From the NCBI GenBank assembly GCA_028711875.1, contig JAQTRJ010000039.1:1-11379 (forward strand): a DNA stretch of 11,379 nt. The letters run 5' to 3'. This DNA is from a bacterium. GTDB taxonomy: Bacteria; Electryoneota; RPQS01. Each line of letters begins with the position of its first letter. Positions within the stretch are counted from its first letter, which is position 1. Made by a program: the position numbers and the translations under genes. Under the pieces are notes generated by a model. That model was given only the letters and a program-made list of their open reading frames with translations. It searched no databases and was not told the DNA's origin. This document shows, in pieces, positions 1 to 6,283 of the stretch.

Positions 1-546
1 AGTCAATCCGCGCGCGGCCAGTGCCAATCGGATCCTCTGGAGTTCCTGCTCGAGAAATGGAATGAAACGCAAAGCCAGCGAGATGACAAGATCGGCCTGC
101 GAGAACGCAGATTTCCCGGCACGGATTCGGGATAAGGCTCGGCCTGCCGACGAACCGTAGCTCTGGGGGGAATGAGCCTGAAACAACGCAATGCTGACTG
201 ATAGGATCAGCGCCAGTCGTCCGACGAAAAACAGGGCAGAAGAAATACTGTGCGAATCCACTGATATTCTAATAAAACCATTCAATTCGACCGTTTCGTG
301 GGAGGACAGGAATGCGTGAAACAGTCCTGTGAGAAGTAAGAAAGGCCAGAGACGCAGGACACCCAGAAGAATTGGGCGTAACCGCAGACGAAGCGTAGCG
401 ATCATGAAAATCCACAGACCCATTAAAAAAGCAAATCCTTCAATCCTCCGCACTAAGACTAGGCAGATAAGGAAGGAAATAGCACCCAAAAGGAGGCAGA
501 CCGGATGGGGTGCACATTGCGCAGAGCGATTGGGAATTGGATTCAT
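1..546 (-). CDS. ECF transporter transmembrane (T) subunit, CbiQ/EcfT family, C-terminus cut by window edge
   Basis: Translating the minus strand from the ATG at 546 gives 182 residues without a stop up to the left edge. The protein is hydrophobic, with likely membrane helices near residues 16-32, 38-52, 66-80 and 103-122. Near the N-terminus is HPVCLLLGA, like the family's early 'hPr-K-l' segment. Residues 153-180 contain LALRFIPFLEQEL followed by an Ala-Arg-Gly motif (178-180), which matches the 'alrFiP-l-ee--ri--A--ARG' coupling helix of EcfT/CbiQ proteins. In that family the T subunit joins the ATPases to a substrate-binding S subunit for uptake of vitamins, cobalt or nickel. The substrate cannot be told here because no A or S subunit is in view. 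Family length is about 220-270 residues, so some 50-80 are missing. No clear Shine-Dalgarno precedes the ATG, but in-frame stops just upstream limit the choice. Its own promoter lies at 593-565. Confidence 0.82.
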   Translation of the reverse strand, partial: MNPIPNRSAQCAPHPVCLLLGAISFLICLVLVRRIEGFAFLMGLWIFMIATLRLRLRPILLGVLRLWPFLLLTGLFHAFLSSHETVELNGFIRISVDSHSISSALFFVGRLALILSVSIALFQAHSPQSYGSSAGRALSRIRAGKSAFSQADLVISLALRFIPFLEQELQRIRLALAARGLT

Positions 547-564
547 ATCTACTTGAAACTATCA

Positions 565-593
565 AATATACGCATCTGCAAGCGCAGAGTCAA
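565..593 (-). promoter_or_regulatory. Sigma70-type promoter for the ECF T-subunit gene
   Basis: On the minus strand TTGACT (593-588) is followed after exactly 17 bases by TATATT (570-565), each one mismatch from the sigma70 consensus. It lies between the terminator at 622-650 and the ATG at 546. The predicted transcript start, near 558, would leave a leader of only about 12 nt, which fits the lack of a clear Shine-Dalgarno. The end of the spacer and the -10 box share AGAYGCGTATATT with the promoter at 4259-4287. Confidence 0.7.
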
Positions 594-621
594 GCGGCTA
601 TTTTACGTCCCCAGAAAGCAA

Positions 622-650
622 AATCGCCCCGAAAAAAAACCGGGGCGATT
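622..650 (-). terminator. Stem-loop terminator downstream of ndk
   Basis: A perfect 10-bp inverted repeat (622-631 with 641-650, stem AATCGCCCCG) encloses a 9-base loop, which on the minus strand is G followed by eight Ts. On the minus strand the stem ends in ATT and two more Ts follow, giving a short U-run. It begins 22 nt after the ndk stop and closes the carbamate kinase-sucCD-ndk unit before the next promoter. There is no T-run on the plus side, so minus-strand termination is favoured. Confidence 0.8.
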
Positions 651-672
651 AAGGTCTCTAAAGCTTCTAACG

Positions 673-1071
673 TTAGTCGAAGAAGAACGCCGTTTCAATT
701 TCCCCATTCTGCGGCGAATCCGACCCATGAACGGCATTGGTCTCAATATCCGTACCGAACTGACTGCGAATAGTACCCGGCTCCGCTCGTTTCGGATCGG
801 TCGCACCGATCACACGACGCCAAAGCTCGACCGCATTGTCCCGTTCGAGTCGCCCGACAACAACAGGACCGCTGGTGATATAGTGGATCAATCCGGGGAA
901 GAACGGACGTTCTTTGTGAACGGCATAGAACAACTCCGCCTGCTGTCGAGACAGCTGCAGCATGCGCAGTCCGGTGAGCGTGAAGCCCTCTTTCTCGACT
1001 CGGGCGATAATGTCCCCAACATGATGCGCGGCAACCGCATCGGGTTTGATAATCATCAGGGTCTTTTGCAT
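673..1071 (-). CDS. ndk: Nucleoside diphosphate kinase
   Basis: Cytosolic enzyme that moves the gamma phosphate of one nucleoside triphosphate to another nucleoside diphosphate through a phospho-histidine. The product is about 132 residues, close to the family's usual 135-150. It opens with QKTLMIIKPDAV, the conserved N-terminal strand and Lys, and carries the active-site motif NAVHGSDS with His at about residue 115. It ends in the typical EIETAFFFD tail. I chose the ATG at 1071 because family proteins start just before this strand. A GTG at 1083 is also in frame, but it abuts the Shine-Dalgarno AAGGAG (1090-1085), whereas the ATG stands 13 nt from it. It follows sucD by 27 nt and is the last gene before the terminator. 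Next to succinyl-CoA ligase it can pass phosphate between GTP, ATP and other nucleotides. Confidence 0.96.
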   Translation of the reverse strand: MQKTLMIIKPDAVAAHHVGDIIARVEKEGFTLTGLRMLQLSRQQAELFYAVHKERPFFPGLIHYITSGPVVVGRLERDNAVELWRRVIGATDPKRAEPGTIRSQFGTDIETNAVHGSDSPQNGEIETAFFFD

Positions 1072-1098
1072 GGGATCAAACACTCTCCTTGGGTAACA

Positions 1099-1974
1099 TC
1101 ATCGTTTCAGCGCTTTCACGAGTGTCGCACCGATGTCACCGGGTGACTCGGCCACTTGAATTCCCGCTTCGCGCAGGGCCTTGATCTTCTCCACTGCCGT
1201 TCCCTTGCCGCCAGCGATAATCGCCCCGGCATGACCCATACGCCGTCCGGGAGGAGCCATCAAGCCGGCGATGAACGCCGCTACTGGTTTCTTAAACTCT
1301 TTTTTCACGTAGTCCGCGGCTTCTTCTTCCGCTGAACCGCCAATCTCGCCGATCATGACCACGGCTTCCGTCTGCGGATCATCCCGGAACAGCCGAAGCG
1401 CGTCTACAAACGACGTGCCGTTAACGGGATCGCCGCCGATTCCGATGCAAGTGGATTGACCGATGTTGCGATCGCTAAGTTGCTTCACCGCTTCGTAGGT
1501 CAGCGTACCCGAGCGGCTGATCACGCCACATTTCCCGGCTCGATGAATGAACGCGGGCATGATGCCCATCTTCCCGATGCCGGGTGAAATCACTCCCGGG
1601 CAGTTCGGACCAACCATGCGGCATTGGGACTGCGCCAGCGCATTCTTGACGCGGACCATGTCGCGCACGGGGATTCCTTCCGTGATCGTAACAATGAGCT
1701 TCAGTCCGGCATCAATCGCCTCGAGCACGGCGTCCGCAGCAAAGGCAGGCGGAACGAAAATCACAGAGGCGTTGGCGCCGGTCTCGCGGGCAGCTTTTTC
1801 CACGGTGTCGAAGATGGGGAGTTTGCCCTCCCATTTCTGACCGCCTTTTCCGGGCGTCATCCCGGCGACGACCTGAGTATTGTACGCGAGCATCTGCGTA
1901 GTGTGAAACGTGCCCTCGCCTCCCGTGATGCCCTGAACGAGAACGCGAGTGTCTTGGGTAAGTAGTATGGCCAT
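1099..1974 (-). CDS. sucD: Succinyl-CoA ligase (ADP/GDP-forming) alpha subunit
   Basis: Alpha subunit of succinyl-CoA synthetase, which interconverts succinyl-CoA + NDP + Pi and succinate + NTP + CoA in the TCA cycle. The 291 residues match the family length. The N-terminal CoA-binding Rossmann domain has [11 protein letters not shown] (15-25). The middle has [12 protein letters not shown] (121-132) and SRSGTLTYE (153-161). The phosphorylated active-site His is H248 in [10 protein letters not shown], and [10 protein letters not shown] (180-189) is also typical. The ATG at 1974 has a good Shine-Dalgarno, GGGAG, 7 nt upstream, although that site sits inside a small hairpin. It follows sucC by 51 nt, the standard beta-alpha order. 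Key residues all look intact. Confidence 0.98.
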   Translation of the reverse strand: MAILLTQDTRVLVQGITGGEGTFHTTQMLAYNTQVVAGMTPGKGGQKWEGKLPIFDTVEKAARETGANASVIFVPPAFAADAVLEAIDAGLKLIVTITEGIPVRDMVRVKNALAQSQCRMVGPNCPGVISPGIGKMGIMPAFIHRAGKCGVISRSGTLTYEAVKQLSDRNIGQSTCIGIGGDPVNGTSFVDALRLFRDDPQTEAVVMIGEIGGSAEEEAADYVKKEFKKPVAAFIAGLMAPPGRRMGHAGAIIAGGKGTAVEKIKALREAGIQVAESPGDIGATLVKALKR

Positions 1975-1976
1975 GG

Positions 1977-1989
1977 AACGGCTCCCGTT
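1977..1989 (-). promoter_or_regulatory. Ribosome binding site of sucD inside a small hairpin
   Basis: On the minus strand AACGG-GAG-CCGTT forms a 5-bp stem with a 3-base loop, ending two bases before the sucD ATG. The Shine-Dalgarno GGGAG lies in the 3' side of the left arm and the loop, so the fold would partly hide it. The stem is short and may be chance. It could tune sucD translation relative to sucC. Confidence 0.3.
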
Positions 1990-2025
1990 TGCTAATTACA
2001 ACGTCCCGTCGGATCGAGTCCGGAA

Positions 2026-3189
2026 CTACGCTTTGGTAGCGGTCACGGCTTTCTTGGCCGCATCCGTCAGATCCGACGCGACGACAAAACTCAATCCCGA
2101 TTCATTCAGCATTTTCGCGGCGACGTCGGCATTCGTACCCTCCAGCCGAACAACGATCGGAACGGATATTTTCGTCTTCTTCACCGCTTCGATCACTCCT
2201 CCGGCCACGCGGTCGCAGCGAACGATGCCGCCGAAAATGTTAATCAAAACGGCGCGCACATTCTTGTCGGAGAGAATAATCCGAAATCCCTCCGCCGTCG
2301 TTTCGGCACTGGCCGTTCCGCCCACGTCGAGGAAGTTGGCCGGCATCCCCCCATGGAGCTTGATAATATCCATGGTCGCCATGGCCAGACCCGCTCCGTT
2401 GACCATGCAGCCAACGTTGCCGTCGAGCTTAATATAGTTCAGATTCGATTTGGAGGCTTCGACCTCGAACGGATCCTCTTCCGTCAGATCGCGCATCTCC
2501 GAGATGTCCGGGTGACGGAACAGACCGTTATCGTCCAAATTCACCTTGGCATCCAACGCGATGATCCGACCATCGCCGGTTTCCACCAACGGATTAATCT
2601 CCATGAGACTGGCATCGGCGTCCTCATAGGCGCGATACATCGCCGTGAAGCACTGAACAGCGCTCTTGAACGCTGCGCCGGAAAGTCCCAATGCGAAGGC
2701 CAGACGGCGCGCATGGAACGGCTGAAAGCCCGTGGACGGATGGATGTGGACCTTGACGATTTTCTCGGGCGTTTCCGCCGCCACTTTTTCAATCTCCATT
2801 CCGCCTTCGGTGGACACCATGAACACGTTCTGCGCCGCCGCTCGGTCAAGCAGCAAACCCGCGTACAGTTCGCGCCGAATGTTCACCCCTTCTTCGATCA
2901 GCAGCCGCAGCACACGTTTCCCTTCCGGACCGGTTTGATGGGTCACGAGCTGCATGCCGAGAATCTGCGAAGCGTACTGCCGCACCTCATTCTCGTTCTT
3001 CGCCAGCTTCACACCGCCACCCTTGCCGCGCCCTCCGGCGTGAATCTGAGCCTTCACCACGACCGGATAACCGCCGAGATTGTGAGCGATCTCCACAGAT
3101 TCGTCCACCGAAAACGCCACCTTCCCGCGCGGGACGGGAACCTTGTAGCGAGCGAGAATCTCTTTTGCCTGATGTTCGTGAATCTTCAT
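2026..3189 (-). CDS. sucC: Succinyl-CoA ligase (ADP/GDP-forming) beta subunit
   Basis: Beta subunit of succinyl-CoA synthetase, carrying the nucleotide-binding ATP-grasp domain. The product is 387 residues, against 388 in E. coli SucC. It opens with [12 protein letters not shown], the family's standard start. The ATP-grasp glycine loop GGRGKGGGV lies at 52-60. Mg-nucleotide ligands fall in MEINPL (Asn199) and ALDAK (Asp213). The C-terminal ligase domain has [14 protein letters not shown] (257-270) and [11 protein letters not shown] (316-326). The frame is open upstream to 3222, but the ATG at 3189 is preferred because it gives the conserved N-terminus and has GGAAG 4 nt upstream. It lies 48 nt after the carbamate kinase stop with no visible terminator or promoter between. 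ATP versus GTP preference cannot be decided from the sequence alone. Confidence 0.98.
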   Translation of the reverse strand: MKIHEHQAKEILARYKVPVPRGKVAFSVDESVEIAHNLGGYPVVVKAQIHAGGRGKGGGVKLAKNENEVRQYASQILGMQLVTHQTGPEGKRVLRLLIEEGVNIRRELYAGLLLDRAAAQNVFMVSTEGGMEIEKVAAETPEKIVKVHIHPSTGFQPFHARRLAFALGLSGAAFKSAVQCFTAMYRAYEDADASLMEINPLVETGDGRIIALDAKVNLDDNGLFRHPDISEMRDLTEEDPFEVEASKSNLNYIKLDGNVGCMVNGAGLAMATMDIIKLHGGMPANFLDVGGTASAETTAEGFRIILSDKNVRAVLINIFGGIVRCDRVAGGVIEAVKKTKISVPIVVRLEGTNADVAAKMLNESGLSFVVASDLTDAAKKAVTATKA

Positions 3190-3237
3190 GTTGCTTCCGC
3201 GCTTTCTATGAACTTCCCACACGCGCGCCGAAAAACG

Positions 3238-4203
3238 TCACTCCGGCACGATTGTGGTACCACTTTGTCCGTCAAGGCTCTCCATGAGCCGGGCGAGCGC
3301 GCAGACGATGACGCGACGGCCGCCGGATTTCAAAAACGAAATCGCCGCTTCAATCTTCGGCCCCATACTGCCCGCCGGGAAGTGACCTTCGGCAAGATAG
3401 GTCTCGGCTTCACGCAGCGTGATACGGCGAAGATCGCGCTGACCGGGCTTCCCATAGTTCAAAGACACAAATTCGGCATCGGTGAGAATAAAGAGATCTT
3501 GCGCCCCGATGTCGCGGGCGAGCACTGCCGAGGCTCGATCCTTGTCAATGACGGCATCCACTCCCTCAAGCCAACCGTTCGGTTTCCGGTACACGGGTAT
3601 GCCTCCGCCCCCGGCGGCGATGACGATCTCCCCTTCTTCCACCAAACGCGCGATGGTACGACCGTTGAGAATCTGAAGCGGCTGCGGACTTCCTACGACG
3701 CGCCGCCACCCGCGCGCGCCGTCCTGTTTGACCGTCCACCCTTCGGTCTTGGACATCTGCAGGGCTTCCGCTTCGCCGTAGAATTGCCCGATATACTTGG
3801 TGGGATTTTTCAGCGCCGGATCTTCAGGATCCACCAACACCTGTGAGACAATCGTTACCACGCGACGCGTCAGGCCGCTGCGCAGGAGCATGTTCTGCAG
3901 GCATTGTTCGATCATGTAGCCCATACCGCCTTCGGTGTCGGCCACAATGATTCCCAGGGGCAGAACGGGCGCACTGCCTTTAGCCAGCTCCACCCTCAAT
4001 AGAGCATTGCCGACCTGCGGGCCATTCCCATGCGTGATTGCGATCCGATAGCCGCGCGCAATCAGATTCGTCACTCCGGCCAACGCGTCCCGCGTGTGCC
4101 GGAATTGATTGGTTATCGTATCAGGTTCAGAGGGACTCGAGATCGCGTTTCCGCCCAGCGCCACGACAGCAATCAGCGAACAACTCGGTTCAATAGATTC
4201 CAA
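3238..4203 (-). CDS. arcC: Carbamate kinase
   Basis: Amino-acid-kinase-fold enzyme that makes ATP from ADP and carbamoyl phosphate, releasing carbamate (ammonia + CO2), usually the last step of arginine deiminase, agmatine or allantoin fermentation. The 321 residues fit the family (about 310-320). Motifs in order: ALGGNA (15-20), THGNGPQVGN (57-66), GYMIEQ (95-100), VDPEDPA with NPTKYIGQFY (124-142), GGGGIPV (198-204), VIDKDRASAVLA (218-229), HFPAGSMGPKIEAA (274-287) and a C-terminal GTTIVPE. The start appears to be TTG at 4203. The frame closes upstream at a TGA (4236-4234) with no ATG or GTG after it, and only a weak GGGA lies 12 nt before. An overlapping 15-codon frame (4237-4190, MTSRKNGNLFDFGIY) sits in the leader. 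It is the first gene after the promoter at 4259-4287. No arginine deiminase or carbamoyltransferase is in the window, so the carbamoyl-phosphate source is unknown. Confidence 0.96.
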   Translation of the reverse strand: MESIEPSCSLIAVVALGGNAISSPSEPDTITNQFRHTRDALAGVTNLIARGYRIAITHGNGPQVGNALLRVELAKGSAPVLPLGIIVADTEGGMGYMIEQCLQNMLLRSGLTRRVVTIVSQVLVDPEDPALKNPTKYIGQFYGEAEALQMSKTEGWTVKQDGARGWRRVVGSPQPLQILNGRTIARLVEEGEIVIAAGGGGIPVYRKPNGWLEGVDAVIDKDRASAVLARDIGAQDLFILTDAEFVSLNYGKPGQRDLRRITLREAETYLAEGHFPAGSMGPKIEAAISFLKSGGRRVIVCALARLMESLDGQSGTTIVPE

Positions 4204-4258
4204 AATCGAATAGGTTCCCGTTTTTTCGGCTTGTCATGCTTATTACAGAAGAACTTAT

Positions 4259-4287
4259 AATATACGCGTCTCAAGCCAGATTGTCAA
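4259..4287 (-). promoter_or_regulatory. Sigma70-type promoter of the carbamate kinase-sucCD-ndk unit
   Basis: On the minus strand a perfect TTGACA (4287-4282) is followed after exactly 17 bases by TATATT (4264-4259). It sits in the 85-bp gap after the ABC-F gene, with the -35 box two bases past that gene's stop. The predicted start near 4252 gives a leader of about 50 nt before the TTG start of carbamate kinase. No terminator separates it from the ABC-F gene, so some read-through is expected. Confidence 0.78.
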
Positions 4288-4288
4288 G

Positions 4289-6283
4289 TCACACATTGCT
4301 GCCGCGCAGCGCCTGAAGTTCGTCATCTTTATGCTTTTCCATCTTCGCCACGCGAAGCGCAAGCTGCTCCCACTTGTCCATAAGACGAGGCAGCTCGCCG
4401 CGAATTCGGTCATATTCCGACAAAAGCGACCGACAACTCTCCGGATCGCGATACAGCGCTTCCTCAGCGAGAAGCGGTTCGATTTCGAGTTTACGCGCTT
4501 CCTGCCGTTCAATGAGCTTCTGGATACCTTCCAGCTCATGGCGGGCAATGCGGATCTGCTCCGAGTGCCGATTTCGCACTTCCGCTTCGAGACGTTTCAA
4601 CTCTTTTCGCTCGATCCGGCCCTCCGGACTGCGCATCGTCGCCGCAAGACCGGAGGTCTCGTCCCGCTGACGAAACGGCTCGCCAATCAGCCCCTTGCGT
4701 TCCATGTACTCGGACAGATTGCCGGGAAAATCCCGCAGCTGACCGCCATCCACTTCAAGCACGCGGTTCACGAGACGATCGAGAAAATGGCGATCATGAC
4801 TGGCCACGATGAGCGTTCCGTCATAGGCATTCAGCGCATCGAGTAGGACGTCCTGCGACAGCATGTCGAGATGGTTGGTCGGCTCATCGAGAATGAGAAG
4901 ATTCGCCGGATACAGCAGCATCCGCGCGAGCGCAAGCCGGGCTTTTTCCCCCCCCGAAAGCACGGAGACTTTCTTCTGAACGTCATCGCCGGAAAACAGA
5001 AACGCGCCCAACAAGCCACGCAGCTCCTGCTGCGTCGCTCCTCTGGACATGGCTTCCATTTCCTCAAGCAACGTGTGATCGGGCGACAGATGAAAATCCG
5101 CTTCTTGCGCGAAATAGCCCACGTTGACATGATGCCCGAGCTTGCACTCGCCAGCGGTGGGTTTCTCGATTCCTGCGATAATTCGGCACAGGGTGGATTT
5201 TCCGGCTCCGTTCACGCCCACCAATGCAGTCTTTTCCCCGCGCGCGATTAATACGACCAACTCATGAAGCACTTTGACCGTGCCATAGGCATGGCCGAGA
5301 TGTTTTAGCTCAAGCGCCCACTTGCCTCCCGGAGGCGCGGGAGGAAAACGAAAACGCACGCGGCGAGTCGCCGTTGCCGTCTCGACGTCCCGCATGCGTT
5401 CGAGAGTCTTGACGCGGCTCTGAACCTGGCTCGCTTTGCTGGCCTTATAGCGGAAACGCTCGACAAACGCCTCGATCCTCTTCTTTTCTTCTCGCAAGCG
5501 CTCGGCCTCGGCCTCTTGCTGTTCCACGCGCTGAGCTTTCGTCGTCTCATAGGAAGAATAGTTGCCGGTGTAAATGGTCAGGCGACCGCGCTCAATTTCG
5601 ACGATGCCGTCCGCCAGCCGGTCGAGAAATCGCCGATCGTGACTCACCAAGATTAAAGCGGCCGAGCTTCTGCGGAGAAACTCCTCCAGCCAGAGCAACG
5701 CAGGGAGATCCAGATGGTTAGTGGGCTCGTCCAGCAGCAGGAGATCGGGGTCTTGCAGCAGCAGTTTCGCCAGCGCAATTCGCATCTGCCAGCCGCCGGA
5801 AAACTCCTCAACTCCTCGCTCGCGGTCCGTTTCCTTGAATCCCAATCCCGCGAGGACTTCGGCGACTTTCGCTTCAGCGCGATACCCTTCAAGGTCCTCC
5901 CATCGGTGCTGAACCACCCCGAGCCGCTCCAGGCACTCCGGATCATCCGCCCCATGGGAAACGCGCTCGCGCAAAGCTGCTAGCTCGCGCTCGAGCGAAG
6001 GCAGGTCGGGAAGTCCGCACCACGCTTCCTCGAACAGAGTTTTGCCTGAATGCTGAATCCCCTCTTGAGGAAGATAACCGATCGTCAGATCGCGAGCGCG
6101 TTCGACGCGGCCAGAACTTGGTTCGACCATTTCGTTGATGATTTTGAGCAGCGTAGTCTTGCCGGCTCCATTGGGGCCAATCAGCCCGAAACGCTGGTGA
6201 TGAAAGACCGACCACGTCAGCGGTTCAAGCAGCGTCCGTCCGGGAAGCGTCAGCGATATTTGGTTCAGGTGCAATAGTCTCAT
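4289..6283 (-). CDS. ABC-F family ATPase (ribosome-associated type, YdiF/YheS/Uup-like)
   Basis: Soluble protein with two ABC ATPase domains and no membrane segment. ABC-F proteins bind the ribosomal E site and act on stalled or mis-set peptidyl-tRNA, and some protect against antibiotics. Domain 1: Walker A GPNGAGKTT (36-44), signature FSGGW (161-165), Walker B LLLLDEPTNHLD (181-192), switch SHDRRF (214-219). A basic and acidic linker at about 245-305 corresponds to the P-site-tRNA interaction helices. Domain 2: Walker A GVNGAGKST (356-364), signature LSGGE (442-446), LLILDEPTNHLD (462-473), SHDRHF (495-500). A charged helical C-terminal tail, probably a coiled coil, spans about 555-655. Both catalytic Glu residues (186, 467) are present. 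Length 664 fits YheS/Uup-like members (about 635-640) slightly extended. Its ATG overlaps the previous stop by 4 nt (ATGA), implying translational coupling. The exact subfamily is uncertain; nothing marks it as a resistance factor. Confidence 0.95.
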   Translation of the reverse strand: MRLLHLNQISLTLPGRTLLEPLTWSVFHHQRFGLIGPNGAGKTTLLKIINEMVEPSSGRVERARDLTIGYLPQEGIQHSGKTLFEEAWCGLPDLPSLERELAALRERVSHGADDPECLERLGVVQHRWEDLEGYRAEAKVAEVLAGLGFKETDRERGVEEFSGGWQMRIALAKLLLQDPDLLLLDEPTNHLDLPALLWLEEFLRRSSAALILVSHDRRFLDRLADGIVEIERGRLTIYTGNYSSYETTKAQRVEQQEAEAERLREEKKRIEAFVERFRYKASKASQVQSRVKTLERMRDVETATATRRVRFRFPPAPPGGKWALELKHLGHAYGTVKVLHELVVLIARGEKTALVGVNGAGKSTLCRIIAGIEKPTAGECKLGHHVNVGYFAQEADFHLSPDHTLLEEMEAMSRGATQQELRGLLGAFLFSGDDVQKKVSVLSGGEKARLALARMLLYPANLLILDEPTNHLDMLSQDVLLDALNAYDGTLIVASHDRHFLDRLVNRVLEVDGGQLRDFPGNLSEYMERKGLIGEPFRQRDETSGLAATMRSPEGRIERKELKRLEAEVRNRHSEQIRIARHELEGIQKLIERQEARKLEIEPLLAEEALYRDPESCRSLLSEYDRIRGELPRLMDKWEQLALRVAKMEKHKDDELQALRGSNV

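Noticed and set aside
3..191. 62-codon minus-strand frame at the left edge
   Set aside because: It is out of phase with the EcfT/CbiQ-like frame that fills the same stretch and shows family motifs; the 62-codon product is Arg/Ser-rich and unrecognisable.
505..1146. Plus-strand open frame (213 codons) over ndk, the terminator and the start of the ECF gene
   Set aside because: It runs antisense through ndk, a terminator and a promoter, has no family likeness, and its translation is low-complexity basic sequence.
2353..3846. Long plus-strand open frame (497 codons) antisense to sucC and carbamate kinase
   Set aside because: The opposite strand encodes two clearly recognised enzymes over the same span. 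The plus-strand translation is His- and Arg-rich, has no recognisable motif, and crosses a gene boundary. It is a by-product of GC-rich codon use.
4228..4277. Six-base inverted repeat GGCTTG/CAAGCC around the arcC promoter as an operator or terminator
   Set aside because: The arms are only 6 bp and about 40 bases apart, do not extend, and have no T-run after them; chance is sufficient.
5735..5765. CAGCAGCAG repeats in the ABC-F gene resembling a short direct repeat
   Set aside because: On the coding strand they are CTG codons of LLLQDPDLLLL at the Walker B motif, explained by leucine codons.
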